Source: Pachyseris speciosa (Eukaryota; Cnidaria; Anthozoa; Scleractinia; Pachyseridae). Taken from it: 64,000 nt of DNA. The stretch's first letter is position 1; every line of letters starts with the position of its first letter. The notes under the pieces were generated by a model. The model was not told the origin of the DNA. It did no database searches and saw only the letters and a program-made list of their open reading frames with translations. This document shows positions 45,658 through 54,735 of this stretch, piece by piece. The stretch lies in NCBI GenBank assembly GCA_016490735.1, contig JAEMWC010000039.1, positions 456,001 to 520,000 of the forward strand, in the 5' to 3' direction. The translations under genes and the position numbers were made by a program.

Positions 45658-45780
45658 GAGAAGGATTCTACCACGAGCTATATTTCAGTCAACAATACAA
45701 CAGCCTACTTAATTGCGGGAGTTGCTATTGGTCTCGTTGTCATGATAGCTGTGGGAATTACGTGCCACAGGCGACGATAA
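45658..45780 (+). CDS. Terminal exon: transmembrane segment and short basic tail
   Basis: After an acceptor-like tgtttctcctttaag the frame reads DSTTSYISVNNTTAYLI then AGVAIGLVVMIAVGITCHRR and R, and stops at 45778-45780. This is an N-glycosylation-rich stalk, a single hydrophobic helix of about 20 residues and a three-arginine stop-transfer: the typical last exon of a type I membrane protein. It could be the C terminus of the LamG-containing gene whose exon lies at 41342, but intermediate exons were not found. Confidence 0.5.
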   Translation, partial: EKDSTTSYISVNNTTAYLIAGVAIGLVVMIAVGITCHRRR

Positions 45781-46095
45781 ACGAAACGACGCGGAACTCT
45801 TGAGAGGTATGAAGGCAACTTTTCTGTCATTCTGTGTTAAGAGCAAGTACTTTAGTATTATGTACACAACCCATTTAGCCCCTATAGCACAAATTCGTTT
45901 TTTTTTTTTTTCATTTTAAAATTTCAGAAATTTTGGTTGTTTAGCTTATAAGCCAATTCAGTAAATCCATATAAAGTAATTACTGAAGTTGCATGCCCTT
46001 CCTTACGGCAACGACAGTGACTTGTAATTCCATTCCTCAAATATTGCCCTTAACTGGCAAAATCACCTTTTCTAACGCGTCCTGTTTGCAATTAG

Positions 46096-46150
<55 letters not shown>

Positions 46151-46340
46151 GGAATAATAATTATCAAGACAGGACTCCTGCAGAAAAAACAGCCTTGCTA
46201 GGAACAGCAAGGATTCTGAGAAAGGTTCTTGAAAATTAAACAAGAAGGAATGACACAAAGGACCTTTGGCTATTGGCTATGGCTTGCTTCTTTGGTGTAA
46301 ATGCAGCATAACATCTGCCAGAGCGTAAGCGTTATGAGAA
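45781..46340. other. Non-coding stretch with (AAT)n
   Basis: 46098-46151 is an (AAT)n run of about 18 units, a T-run occurs at 45899-45911, and no gene is seen. Confidence 0.5.
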
Positions 46341-46341
46341 G

Positions 46342-46382
<41 letters not shown>

Positions 46383-47104
46383 TAATAATAATAATGACTG
46401 TTTATTAAAACTCGTTGTAGCCATATACAAAATACAAATATAAGGCTGAATTACTGAGCTATGTACAATATTATATCTTACTAGAGTAAAAATACAATAA
46501 ATACTAAGATAAAATTACTAGAACTAAATTATGAATAAATCAGTGCAAGTCAGTAGATGTACTTATAAGTGACAAACTCTTGCGTGAGCTTAGTTCTACA
46601 AGAAGAACGCGTGGTACGGCTAACGCCAGATCTGAGATTGTAATTATGTACCAACTCCTCCCGTTTGGGGAGCATAAGGTGCAAGGGGTGGTTCTCATTC
46701 CGGAGTCTATCAATATAAACCTGGCACAGATGGGCGCGCCTCTCACTTAGTGTTGTTAGATTGAGTGCATTTAATGCCTCATTGTAATTCATTAACGGAA
46801 AAATGATGCGCATAGGCTTTTTCTGAATGCTCTCGATCTTATAGGATAGAAAATTTGGTATATTTTGCCACACAGGGGCAGCGTATTCTAGAACAGGACG
46901 TACAACGGTTGTATAAACCTTTGCTAGAGAACCTGGAGGTGCACCACATTGTCTCTTGTTACCCTTTTTCACAATATGTTCAACATGATGGTTCCATTTC
47001 AGGTTATGACTTAAATAAACACCTAGTAACTTATATGACAAGACTTCCTCAATTGAATTACCACCAATTACAATAGGATTCACAATAAAATTATGATTGC
47101 TCAT
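46341..47104 (-). pseudogene. 3' end of a CR1/Jockey-like LINE with (ATT)n tail
   Basis: 184 codons on the minus strand (47104-46550) encode the region after the RT palm: YKLLGVYLSHNLKWNHHVEH, KVYTTVVRPVLEYAAPVWQN, IESIQKKPMRIIFPL and LRSGVSRTTRS, a typical C-terminal end. The 3' UTR continues to 46396 and ends in aataaacagtc followed by (ATT)n, which on the plus strand is the (AAT)n run at 46341-46395. The element is 5'-truncated at about 47110. The fragment itself is open. Confidence 0.8.
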
Positions 47105-47764
47105 AAAAGTATATGTTCATTGGAATTAAGCCTCGTTTTGGCCTTGGTGATTTGGTGATTAGGTGATCAGGTAAACCAATAGTATTCAAACTGTCTACCT
47201 GCATACTAATAAGTGGATAGGTATACTTATGAGCGTCACTCTAGTACAATAGCAATGTCAATAGACCTGCCCAAACTAGCCTACTGTTCGTCAACACGGA
47301 TTGGCCAGTCAAGAATCTATTGTGTGTTCGAAATAAATGCGCACCCTCTGTTGGTAGCGTCACTCTTGCAATTCGTTTCCTGGGAAAACTTTTCTCCGAG
47401 ATTTTTAATTCAAGACGTTTATCGCGCATTACTGTTAAAATGGCTTGCGTAACCGTTAACGACTTCCAAGTAGCTTTGAACGCTTGTGTATCTGTCTCTC
47501 TTGCTTTCCGCTCTATCAGCCACTAGCTAACTATGCAAACATGCAGTGCCTACATTTGCATACCAACTCTACAGTAAACAAGCCCAAGGGACAACCTTTT
47601 ACCATTCAACAACGACAATAGACGGCTTAAGATGTTTGGAACGATCAATATAAACACGTGAGTAATGTATGACTTCGTTTTTGGGATACAAAATATACTG
47701 AATTGGCGAATACAGAAAGATTAAAGTACGAATAAAATCAAACAACCAAGTTTTGTCCACACTG
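47105..47764. other. Non-coding stretch
   Basis: No gene or repeat I can support. Short overlapping frames on both strands near 47213-47526 lack protein-like character. Confidence 0.45.
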
Positions 47765-48215
47765 GAAAAAAAAAAAACAAAAAAAACAAAAAACAAAAAA
47801 ACAAACAAACAAACAAACAAAACAAAAAAACATTAAACTTTCCCTCGCCATATATTTTCTAGTAAAGTTATGTTTAGTTATGTAAACTGTCCCCCTTCCT
47901 TTCCTCCTCCTCCTCCTCCTCCTCCTCCTTCTCATTTCTATTTTCCCTACTGCCGTTGTGGTGGCGGCGGTGGAGGTGAGGTGGCTTTGGTGGTATTATT
48001 GAGGAGGAGGAGGGAAAACAATAGAATTTAGGAGGAGGAGAAAGAGGAGGGAAAACAACAGAATTAAGAAGTAGGAGGGAAAACAATAGAATTGAGGAGG
48101 AGGAGGAGGAGGAGGAGGAGGGAAAACAATAGAATTGAGGAGGAGGAGGAGGATGACAATAGAATTGAGGAGGAGGAAGAGGGAAAACAATGGAAATACG
48201 GAGGACGAGGAGGAG
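47765..48215. repeat. Purine/pyrimidine-asymmetric repeat block
   Basis: Three parts: an A-rich (AAAC)n tract (47765-47832), a pyrimidine tract of CTC units (47893-47933), and after a strand switch an array of about six purine units of the type gaggaggagggaaaacaata (47997-48215). Mirror-symmetric purine runs of this type can form triplex (H-) DNA. The Pro/Phe- and Arg-rich frames across it are artefacts. Confidence 0.8.
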
Positions 48216-48216
48216 G

Positions 48217-48364
48217 GCGGATTTGTTTTTAAGTTTGATTTAAAACATCTCTTTAAAACTGTAAGTATAATATAATATAATATAATATATTATAAATATA
48301 TTATTTATAATATACTTACAGTTTTAAAGAGATGTTTTAAATCAAACTTAAAAACAAATCCGCC
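48217..48364. repeat. Long perfect palindrome (arms about 53 bp)
   Basis: gcggatttgtttttaagttt... (48217-48269) is exactly complementary to 48311-48363, around a core of repeated ataat. It directly abuts the purine block. A second inverted pair follows: aaatccgcgaaatccgtcc at about 48366 with ggcggaaaagacggatttca at about 48464. Together they look like nested MITE ends. Confidence 0.8.
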
Positions 48365-48492
48365 AAATCCGCGAAATCCGTCCTTTCCGCCATTATTAGG
48401 ATAAAACATGCCGTGGAAACTTCCAGTGCTGATGAGCAGTTAAGTTCACCTTTTTACTAAACACGGCGGAAAAGACGGATTTCACGGATTTT

Positions 48493-49405
48493 GTGAAAAC
48501 GTTGAGATTAATTTTGATATCTCTCTGTAAAACTTAACCATAACATTTTGCGCTTTCATCGATTGGCTTTGAAATACAAGATTCTACTTACCTCTGGTTT
48601 CTATATTCTGTTTCAACTGTTTTTATTGAATCACATCCTACATTTGCGGTGACATAGAAGACGTTACATCTTTCTTCAAAAATCACTGACACTTTTTTGT
48701 CACTTTTCTACCTTCCCCAACATCAAGATTAGAACTGTCTCAGTTCATTGATTCTTGTTCGTTTTTTTTTTTAACATGAGTCGTGATAATTGTGTAATAC
48801 ACGACGAAAACACGCCGCTGTATATGATGTTTTCTCAACTCTTTTCGCTTGCCCCATTAGTTCTGGTTGATGTTGTTGTTAGCCCCTACTGGGACCATGT
48901 GTAGACAGTATTTCCTAAATTCCTCTCAAACGAATTTACCGTCATTGTGGCTTGTTAATCGAGTTTATTATTTGGTGTAAAATAGCTGTTGATTGCTGAC
49001 CAGCTCAAATATTAATAGCAAAAATTAAATTCGGGAAAGTAACGGATGAGAAAATTCGTCTACAAAAGTAGCTGTAAATAGTCTGAGAACTGATTGCGTG
49101 TCACAATTGGCTGATTAAAAATGTCACTGTTGCTTCGTTACCTACTTTATTGTTCGCTGTGAAAGAGCTCTTCATAGCTGACCAGTGCGACGAAAAATGG
49201 CATTGACATGAAAATTACGTAGCAAGAAAAGTCGTCTAGAAATTTCACTGGAGAGCACCTGCGAACTGATAGCGTGTCATAATTGGCCAAACAACTACGT
49301 CTTCTGTTGATTGCATTTTGTGTGGTATAATTATTCCTGGGAACTTCACAAGTCTTCTCTCTATAAAAGAAAAACACGTTTCAGGGCTTACATTGTCGTT
49401 CAAGG
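48493..49405. other. Non-coding stretch
   Basis: No supportable gene or repeat; only scattered short frames. Confidence 0.45.
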
Positions 49406-49609
49406 ATGCAGAGGGCTCGTTATCCATGCCGTCAACTAAACAGCAGGACGATAAAAAGCGCTGCGTTGTGCTACTTGAGCCCGGTAGTTTTGGGAAAATG
49501 TAGTATTATCAGTGCAAAGTGTGCTTGCAAGGTTCAGGAAGAAGGTTTTGAAAATGCGTGGAATGGCGTGTGTCGAACTAGAGATGCCTGTGATAAAGCT
49601 CTGCAAGGT
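49406..49609 (+). other. Possible upstream exon of the short PIP-box gene
   Basis: A frame of about 68 codons from the ATG at 49406 includes CSIISAKCACKVQEEGF and ends at a donor-like ctgcaag/gtttgt near 49609. A pyrimidine-rich acceptor (ttcgtctatttcgcag) ends at about 49718. Joining gives an early stop (QGMKNVACI) unless another frame is used. Low confidence. Confidence 0.25.
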
Positions 49610-49727
49610 TTGTTTATGTGTGTGCTGTTTAAAATTTCGAGCTTTTCTGTCGTTGTTTGGGTGGAATTAATTGATGCAGATTCAGTGAATAATATAGCTT
49701 GTTTCGTCTATTTCGCAGGCATGAAGA

Positions 49728-50012
49728 ATGTCGCATGTATCTGAGACGGATGAGGAAGGGAGTATTTTCATCACTCAGCAGTGTAATGGCGTAGATGAGA
49801 CGGAAGACGTAGAGAGTATTTTCATGACTCCTCTTCCGAGCACAAGTGGTGCGTCTATGCTTCATTCAAGCTTCGACGACTCCGCAGTTTCTGCTGCACT
49901 ACTTCGAGCTAGCACTACCAACAAGAAGAAGCGAAAGAGGCAATCCAGCAATCAACGAGCAGTCAAAAAATCCCAGAACCTTCTAACTCGATACTTTACT
50001 AGTCAAAAGTAA
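49728..50012 (+). CDS. Short acidic-to-basic protein with C-terminal PIP-box-like motif
   Basis: 94 codons from MSHVSETDEEGSIFITQQC. The middle is acidic and Ser/Thr-rich, then comes a nuclear-localisation-like TTNKKKRKRQSSNQ, and the end is KKSQNLLTRYFTSQK. QNLLTRYF fits the PCNA-interacting-peptide consensus Q-x-x-[L/I/M]-x-x-[F/Y]-[F/Y], and flanking basic residues are usual for strong PIP boxes. If real, it would tether a small nuclear protein to the replication clamp. An in-frame stop just before this ATG makes it the start unless splicing supplies another. It lies convergent with the recombinase gene; a functional link is unproven. Confidence 0.45.
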   Translation: MSHVSETDEEGSIFITQQCNGVDETEDVESIFMTPLPSTSGASMLHSSFDDSAVSAALLRASTTNKKKRKRQSSNQRAVKKSQNLLTRYFTSQK

Positions 50013-50575
50013 AAGCAGTTTTTTTTCTCGTAAGATAGGCCGTAATGTAGAGTGGTCGTTTCCAGTACTTTGCTACTTTCCCACATTAAGTAAATAGAAT
50101 TAGGCAATCAGAACGCTACATGTACCTATGAGAACTAGTTACAAGAATGGGCTTTTGCGTCCAAGAAATTAGAGTTTATTACAGTTTAATCATTTATAAA
50201 ACGCATTCCGTAGATCAGTGTCTTAACAAGCTAGCTGGTAGTCAAATTTTCATCATTAAATGGTTCAGTTTCTACTGCATTTTAGTTGGTGTGCATTTGT
50301 CGATTCTTTCTAGTTGAATTGCTAACCGAGCGGCATTTTTATTCCAGCCCTTTTGTTTAGAGAGTACATAATATATTACATTCATTAAACTCACGCTTTA
50401 ATTTGTAAGAGAAACATCATTATAGTTCTGTGGCAGTTCAGTTCAATGAATGGCAAGCATTTTGCTTAATCAATGACTGCTGTTGGTTTTTACTTTAACG
50501 AGGAAGCACGACGAGCTTTCTTAGTAGTAGATATGCCAAAAACAACTTATCTCGGCGTTTAGAAAAGTGTTCAGT
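50013..50575. other. Intergenic, nothing seen
   Basis: AT-rich DNA between the two convergent genes. No repeats or RNAs recognised. Confidence 0.5.
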
Positions 50576-52276
50576 TCAGGTGCATGACCCTGGTGAAAAT
50601 TTGAGTCCCGCCCTTTTCTTTAGAGAGTCTGCCGTTCTGCCCTCTTGAAACGTGTACTCGGGATCTCTCAAAATAGCGGTCCATTGTCCAAATCCGTGCT
50701 TAGCAATCCCTTCCTTGAGACACTCGTCCTCGTATGCTGTAAATTTCAACGCCCGGCGCTGACTTCTTTGGATTCGCAATGGGTTTGTCGGTGGGGCATT
50801 CCTCTCAGGGGGCACTACGCTTTTCGATTCTGCGCTTTCAGCCAGTGCCGCAGAACTTGACGTTGAATCGCGAAATCTCGTATTCACCTCCTTATCCAGT
50901 TCGGAGCCTTTAGCACCTTGTAGCTTTTGCAGACACTCGTGAGCCTTCGCAGCAACTTCGCGCGACCTCTGCTTTTGATAGTGAACTTTGGCGACGGCTG
51001 AGCTGTGTTTCTGATCTTCCGACAAAATCCTTTGCTCTTTGCTAGTGAGCTGATTGAGGCTTTGCGTTTCGACGATTTGGCGATAGCGCGTCGGGTGAAT
51101 GTACTTTTTGATTGCGTCAAAAACTAGTTTTCTCATGACATCGCCCAATTTGCTGTGTTGGCCCCCATTTCTCGTCACCAGAACGAACTCGCACTGGGGT
51201 TTCAGCAATGGTCTTACGAAATCGATGTAGCCATCGAGCACCTGCATGCTTGCGTCGGTCAGAATCAACGAGTCAAATCCGTACTTGCCAGCAGTCTTGA
51301 ACTTTTTCTGGTCGATAAATCCCCCGTTCTTCTTGGCTGTCTTAACCATGTCGACTGTCAAGTACTGATAAGTCATAGGGCGAGACCCCTTCACCTTGAT
51401 GAACAAATACACCGCTACAAATTTCGTGGCAATTGTTAAGTCCGACGGGTTGACTTGACCCGGACTTGTCTTGCACATCTTCACGGTGTTTTCGTAACGA
51501 GGCAAATGAAACGTCACCACTTCTAACAGTTCTTCCAGGGTTGCCCAGTGCCCCCTAGCATCCAGAGTTTCAATGTCTAGATCTTGTGTCCACTGCAATC
51601 TCATCATCTTTGTCACCGTCTTGCGAGCTCTTTTCAGGTACAATTCTGTCGATGACAAGTTTCGGAGAACTGCGTCAGAGGCGCCATTTATTTTTCTGAA
51701 GTCGATCATTTCAGAGATGGCATCAATGTGGCCCAATCGTCCACCGTGTCCTAGCTTGCATTCGTCCTGCAAGTGATCGATAAACTTGAATAACAGACTG
51801 TGAGAACACAGGCTGAAGTCCAGCACTTCAAAACTCAATTCCTCCTCGTCTTCGCAGCAAAATTTGAGAAATTTGAAACACCTCTTGGCAATCTGCTGAG
51901 CTGCGCGATCTTTCTTGCAACCACCGCCACTTCCAGTCAACCATTTCGTGAATGATTCGCCAATTTGGCTGCAAACCGAAAATGATGGCAATACTCTGGC
52001 GGGTGGTTTTGCGATTTCGCTCGCTTTATCGTCATCGGCAAGTTCTTTGGTACTTGCAACGGGCTTTTCGTCAAAGAAAAAGAACCAACTGTGCTTGGTG
52101 TTCACGTGTTTCCTGCAACCGCGTTGACTTTTAAATCCATCGTGATCACACACTTGTATTGGACAGTGATACAAGCTATCTGTTTCGTCTTTTTCCAAGT
52201 GAAGCCGTTTCGGTTTCGGTGATGAGCCATCGATTTTCGACCAGTCAACCTTGCCTTTCTTGTTCATCTCTAACAT
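50576..52276 (-). CDS. Crypton-like tyrosine recombinase with C2H2 finger and TRF-like Myb domain
   Basis: An uninterrupted 566-codon gene on the minus strand. Residues 38-62 form a C2H2 finger (C38, C43, H57, H62). Residues about 100-270 resemble a SAM-like core-binding domain. Residues about 280-435 carry the tyrosine-recombinase catalytic set: R299 (GSRPMTYQYL), a lysine near 326-331, HPTR (H394, R397), H424 (QKHSSAVAK) and the nucleophile Y433 (VHYQK). Residues 511-557 form a Myb/SANT domain of the telomere-repeat-factor type (KFTAYEDECLKEGIAKHGFG, then QWTAIL and GRTADSLKKRA). Cryptons are YR DNA transposons without an RT or TIRs. This one is intact while nearly everything around it is broken, which suggests either a recent insertion or a domesticated gene under selection. 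Confidence 0.75.
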   Translation of the reverse strand: MLEMNKKGKVDWSKIDGSSPKPKRLHLEKDETDSLYHCPIQVCDHDGFKSQRGCRKHVNTKHSWFFFFDEKPVASTKELADDDKASEIAKPPARVLPSFSVCSQIGESFTKWLTGSGGGCKKDRAAQQIAKRCFKFLKFCCEDEEELSFEVLDFSLCSHSLLFKFIDHLQDECKLGHGGRLGHIDAISEMIDFRKINGASDAVLRNLSSTELYLKRARKTVTKMMRLQWTQDLDIETLDARGHWATLEELLEVVTFHLPRYENTVKMCKTSPGQVNPSDLTIATKFVAVYLFIKVKGSRPMTYQYLTVDMVKTAKKNGGFIDQKKFKTAGKYGFDSLILTDASMQVLDGYIDFVRPLLKPQCEFVLVTRNGGQHSKLGDVMRKLVFDAIKKYIHPTRYRQIVETQSLNQLTSKEQRILSEDQKHSSAVAKVHYQKQRSREVAAKAHECLQKLQGAKGSELDKEVNTRFRDSTSSSAALAESAESKSVVPPERNAPPTNPLRIQRSQRRALKFTAYEDECLKEGIAKHGFGQWTAILRDPEYTFQEGRTADSLKKRAGLKFSPGSCT

Positions 52277-52639
52277 CTGTGTGATTCACACAGTTTGTTC
52301 CACTTGCATAAATTGTGAACAAACTACAAAGGCGACGGAAAAAAAGAATGGCTGCTTTGTGCAACTTGCCCCGACTTGCCCCCGCTTGCTCAGGCGTGGC
52401 AGTGTGTGCTATTCGTAATTAAACTTGCAAATCTAAGGTGACATATGACGTTGGTGCGATTATGTTCAACCTTGTCCGGACAAGTCAATAAGCGCCTCGA
52501 AATGTCTTTTAAAATAGGTTATGGACTGTGTTTCGAGTTTTTTCCAGCTTAAAACTATACACCAAACGTTTTACCATTTTAAAAGCAATAAACTGACATA
52601 GATGGCAAGAAGAGAAGAATGTTTCTGTTGAACAACATG
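52277..52639. other. Upstream region of the recombinase gene
   Basis: GC-moderate DNA before the recombinase start. It includes the small palindrome tgtgtgattcacaca at 52280-52294, a possible operator-like site. No gene. Confidence 0.4.
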
Positions 52640-52862
52640 CACAAAGGAACTGCCGTTTTCTAAATAGGAACCATCGTGCACAAATAGGAACTGATGTTTA
52701 GGAACAAACTGTTCCACGTGCCCATAAAAAGGAACATTTCATTCAAAACGGAACCATTAATGAGAACAATTGTTCCTCAAATGAACGAAAAGGAACCAAT
52801 TTTCAAAGCACGAACGACGAAAGAAAGGAACAAACGTTCCTTTACAAGAAAAAGGAACAGTA
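52640..52862. repeat. Cluster of GGAAC / GTTCC motifs
   Basis: About 14 GGAAC or GAAC motifs in both orientations lie in 220 bp, several arranged as palindromes: GGAACAAACTGTTCC at about 52698, GAACAATTGTTC at about 52762 and GGAACAAACGTTCC at about 52827. The density is far above chance. It could be a protein-binding array or the subterminal repeats of a DNA element. Confidence 0.6.
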
Positions 52863-52896
52863 GTATAGTACTTGGGGGTACCAGAGCATTTTACAT

Positions 52897-53166
52897 ATGA
52901 TGATACCATTTGATGATTTCATATTTTCAGCTATATGTTTTTGATCTCGTATTTTGATCTCGTATTTTGATATCATATTATGATCTCGTATTTTTGGCAA
53001 TCTATATATTTTTAATCTACATCCGATGATACAATTCGATGATCTCGTATTTTTGATATAATATTTTGATATCATATTATGATCTCGTATTTTTTAGCAA
53101 TCTATATATTTTTTTAAAATGCGTGACTTTCTCGGAAAAATCACCAAGCGTGACATTCTCGGAAAA
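52897..53166. repeat. Tandem repeats at the left edge of the Polinton (probable terminal region)
   Basis: Two units of roughly 90-120 bp begin gatgatac and end gcaatctatatattttt (52897-53018 and 53032-53116), rich in gatctcgtattttgatat. They are followed by two copies of gcgtgac-ttctcggaaaaa (53124-53166). Polinton terminal inverted repeats often contain tandem repeats. The matching right end is outside the window, so the exact terminus and 6-bp target duplication cannot be set. Confidence 0.55.
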
Positions 53167-53261
53167 ACAGGAAATGAGTCATCGCCTATAGCTATTATTC
53201 TAAGTCACGAGACGTCATGTGTTAGTAACATAAAAAATAATATCTCAAATAATAGTATAGA

Positions 53262-53825
53262 ATGAGTTGTAATTCAGTAATTCACAATGAATTAAAGAAT
53301 ATGGAAGAGTATACTTGTCCTTTTTGTGATCAGCAATTGACAGAAGTTGTTAGTAGTGTGGTAGTGTCATGCTGTAGTAATCAGGAAATGTTTAACGATG
53401 ATGGTAAAAATGTTTGTCTAAATTGTGGTTCAGTTCATGGTTATGATTATTGTAAAGAGTACGTTGACTTTTATGAGAATATGTATAGGATACAACGGAA
53501 ATCGGTATATCATCGGAAGTACCATATTGAAAATGTGATAAATAGTATATGTTGTAAGAATGGATTTCAAATTTCTCTAAAAGATAGTGGTAAAATATTA
53601 AAAATATTCGAAGAGATAGACATGGTCCTTCCTTTAGTGAATAAGAATCGTAAAAGGATGATAAGTACGAAATTTGTCCTGAAGCAAATATTTTTAATGC
53701 TTGGTCTTCCTTTTGAGAATATAACTATTACTAAATCGAAAAAGACGCTTGAATTTTATGATCGATATTGGGTTAGGATTTTATTGTTGAGATTTGATAA
53801 AATCAAATCTATTCTTCAGAAGTAA
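53262..53825 (+). CDS. VLTF3/TFIIB-like zinc-ribbon transcription factor
   Basis: 187 intact codons. C19-P-F-C22, C37-C38 and C52-L-N-C55-G form a TFIIB-type zinc ribbon (NQEMFNDDGKNVCLNCGSVH). It is followed by RIQRKSVYHRKYHIENVIN, the Y-x-R-x-x-H-x-x-x-x-x-x signature I associate with poxvirus/NCLDV late transcription factor VLTF3. The C-terminal KSKKTLEFYDRYWVRIL also fits. The start is supported by the upstream taatagtata motif. It probably drives late (virion) gene expression. It is tail-to-tail with the next gene, overlapping it by 17 bp. Confidence 0.6.
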   Translation: MSCNSVIHNELKNMEEYTCPFCDQQLTEVVSSVVVSCCSNQEMFNDDGKNVCLNCGSVHGYDYCKEYVDFYENMYRIQRKSVYHRKYHIENVINSICCKNGFQISLKDSGKILKIFEEIDMVLPLVNKNRKRMISTKFVLKQIFLMLGLPFENITITKSKKTLEFYDRYWVRILLLRFDKIKSILQK

Positions 53826-54303
53826 AAAATTTGTCATATTTCGTTAAAAACTTGTCGACTATTGGACTGTTATCACAGATAAAATTGTCAGTTTGGGTCA
53901 TGGTTATATGTAAATGATTTGAATCGTAATCTCCAGATCTTAACATATTTTTGATGGAATTTAACAGATGTTGGTATGTTTGAAATGCATACACACATTG
54001 TTGTATTTTCAAATCGAGATTTTTATGTTTCATCCATGCTTGTATCAGAACAGCAGATGTTGAAATTGCAACAAGAGCTACACCTCCAGTAGCAACAGAA
54101 GCCGCCAAACCTCCAGATGCAAAGATGATAGAAAGTGAATTACCAAGTAACTTCATTTTTTTGAACTTTTTCATGGCTCGCTTGTACGCCCAACACTTTC
54201 TATGGTATGTTTTATAATAAGATTTCAATTCATTAACTTGTTCTTTTGAAAGTTTGGCTGAAATATGGTTCCAGTTGAATATGCTTTTTCGACGTTTTAT
54301 CAT
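53809..54303 (-). CDS. Conserved-type Polinton protein with hydrophobic hairpin
   Basis: 164 intact codons starting MIKRRKSIFNWNHIS. A basic, helical N-terminal part (KSYYKTYHRKCWAYKRAMKK) precedes two adjacent glycine/alanine-rich hydrophobic segments (LLGNSLSIIFASGGLAASV and TGGVALVAISTSAVLIQAW, residues about 52-90). A second helical domain with Cys and an acidic tail follows. The hairpin suggests insertion into a membrane or a membrane-active role. I do not know a named family. The upstream sequence aaataatatatATG fits the element's start motif. Confidence 0.6.
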   Translation of the reverse strand: MIKRRKSIFNWNHISAKLSKEQVNELKSYYKTYHRKCWAYKRAMKKFKKMKLLGNSLSIIFASGGLAASVATGGVALVAISTSAVLIQAWMKHKNLDLKIQQCVYAFQTYQHLLNSIKNMLRSGDYDSNHLHITMTQTDNFICDNSPIVDKFLTKYDKFFTSEE

Positions 54304-54312
54304 ATATATTAT

Positions 54313-54735
54313 TTATATTATTATTCTTTTGCAAATGCAATAAATTAATCCAGAGATTTGACCACATAATGGAGATCTTTTCATTAGTTTTGATGTTGCA
54401 TTTTTTGGTATGGCATAACAATATCCTCTGTCTAACGAATAACGGTCATAAAATCTTCCTTACGCATCATGAAGTATGCTATGTGAGTGTAATACATGAA
54501 TCCAACCAAGTGTTCTTTCAAAAACTCGTGTAATACAACCATTTCCTGGACCAATAAGTCCTATATCATTATGAATATATAAAATGTTGTTAATTGGAAG
54601 TATTCTTTTGAAATACTTGAAATACAAAAATTGGTATACTAGGCATGACTTTAGTATGGCATCATCAACGCTGTTGTCTTGTTGTTTGGTTTTATTAAAA
54701 AGATAGCTAACGTATTTAATTATGTCTTCTATCAT
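54313..54735 (-). pseudogene. Unknown Polinton protein, probably interrupted
   Basis: 91 codons from MIEDIIKYVSYLFNKTKQQD end at TAA 54462-54460. Beyond that stop the same frame stays open for another 48 codons (GRFYDRYSLDRGYCYAIPKN ...) to 54313, so an internal nonsense mutation is likely. Its ATG overlaps the stop of the fibre gene by four bases (ATGA). No family recognised; it contains YLFNKT and two Cys. It is presumably cotranscribed with the fibre. Confidence 0.45.

Noticed and set aside
47738..48190. Arg-rich and Pro/Phe-rich frames
   Set aside because: Products of the A-rich and purine/pyrimidine arrays.
50645..52134. Plus-strand frames opposite the recombinase gene
   Set aside because: Shadows of the long minus-strand gene.
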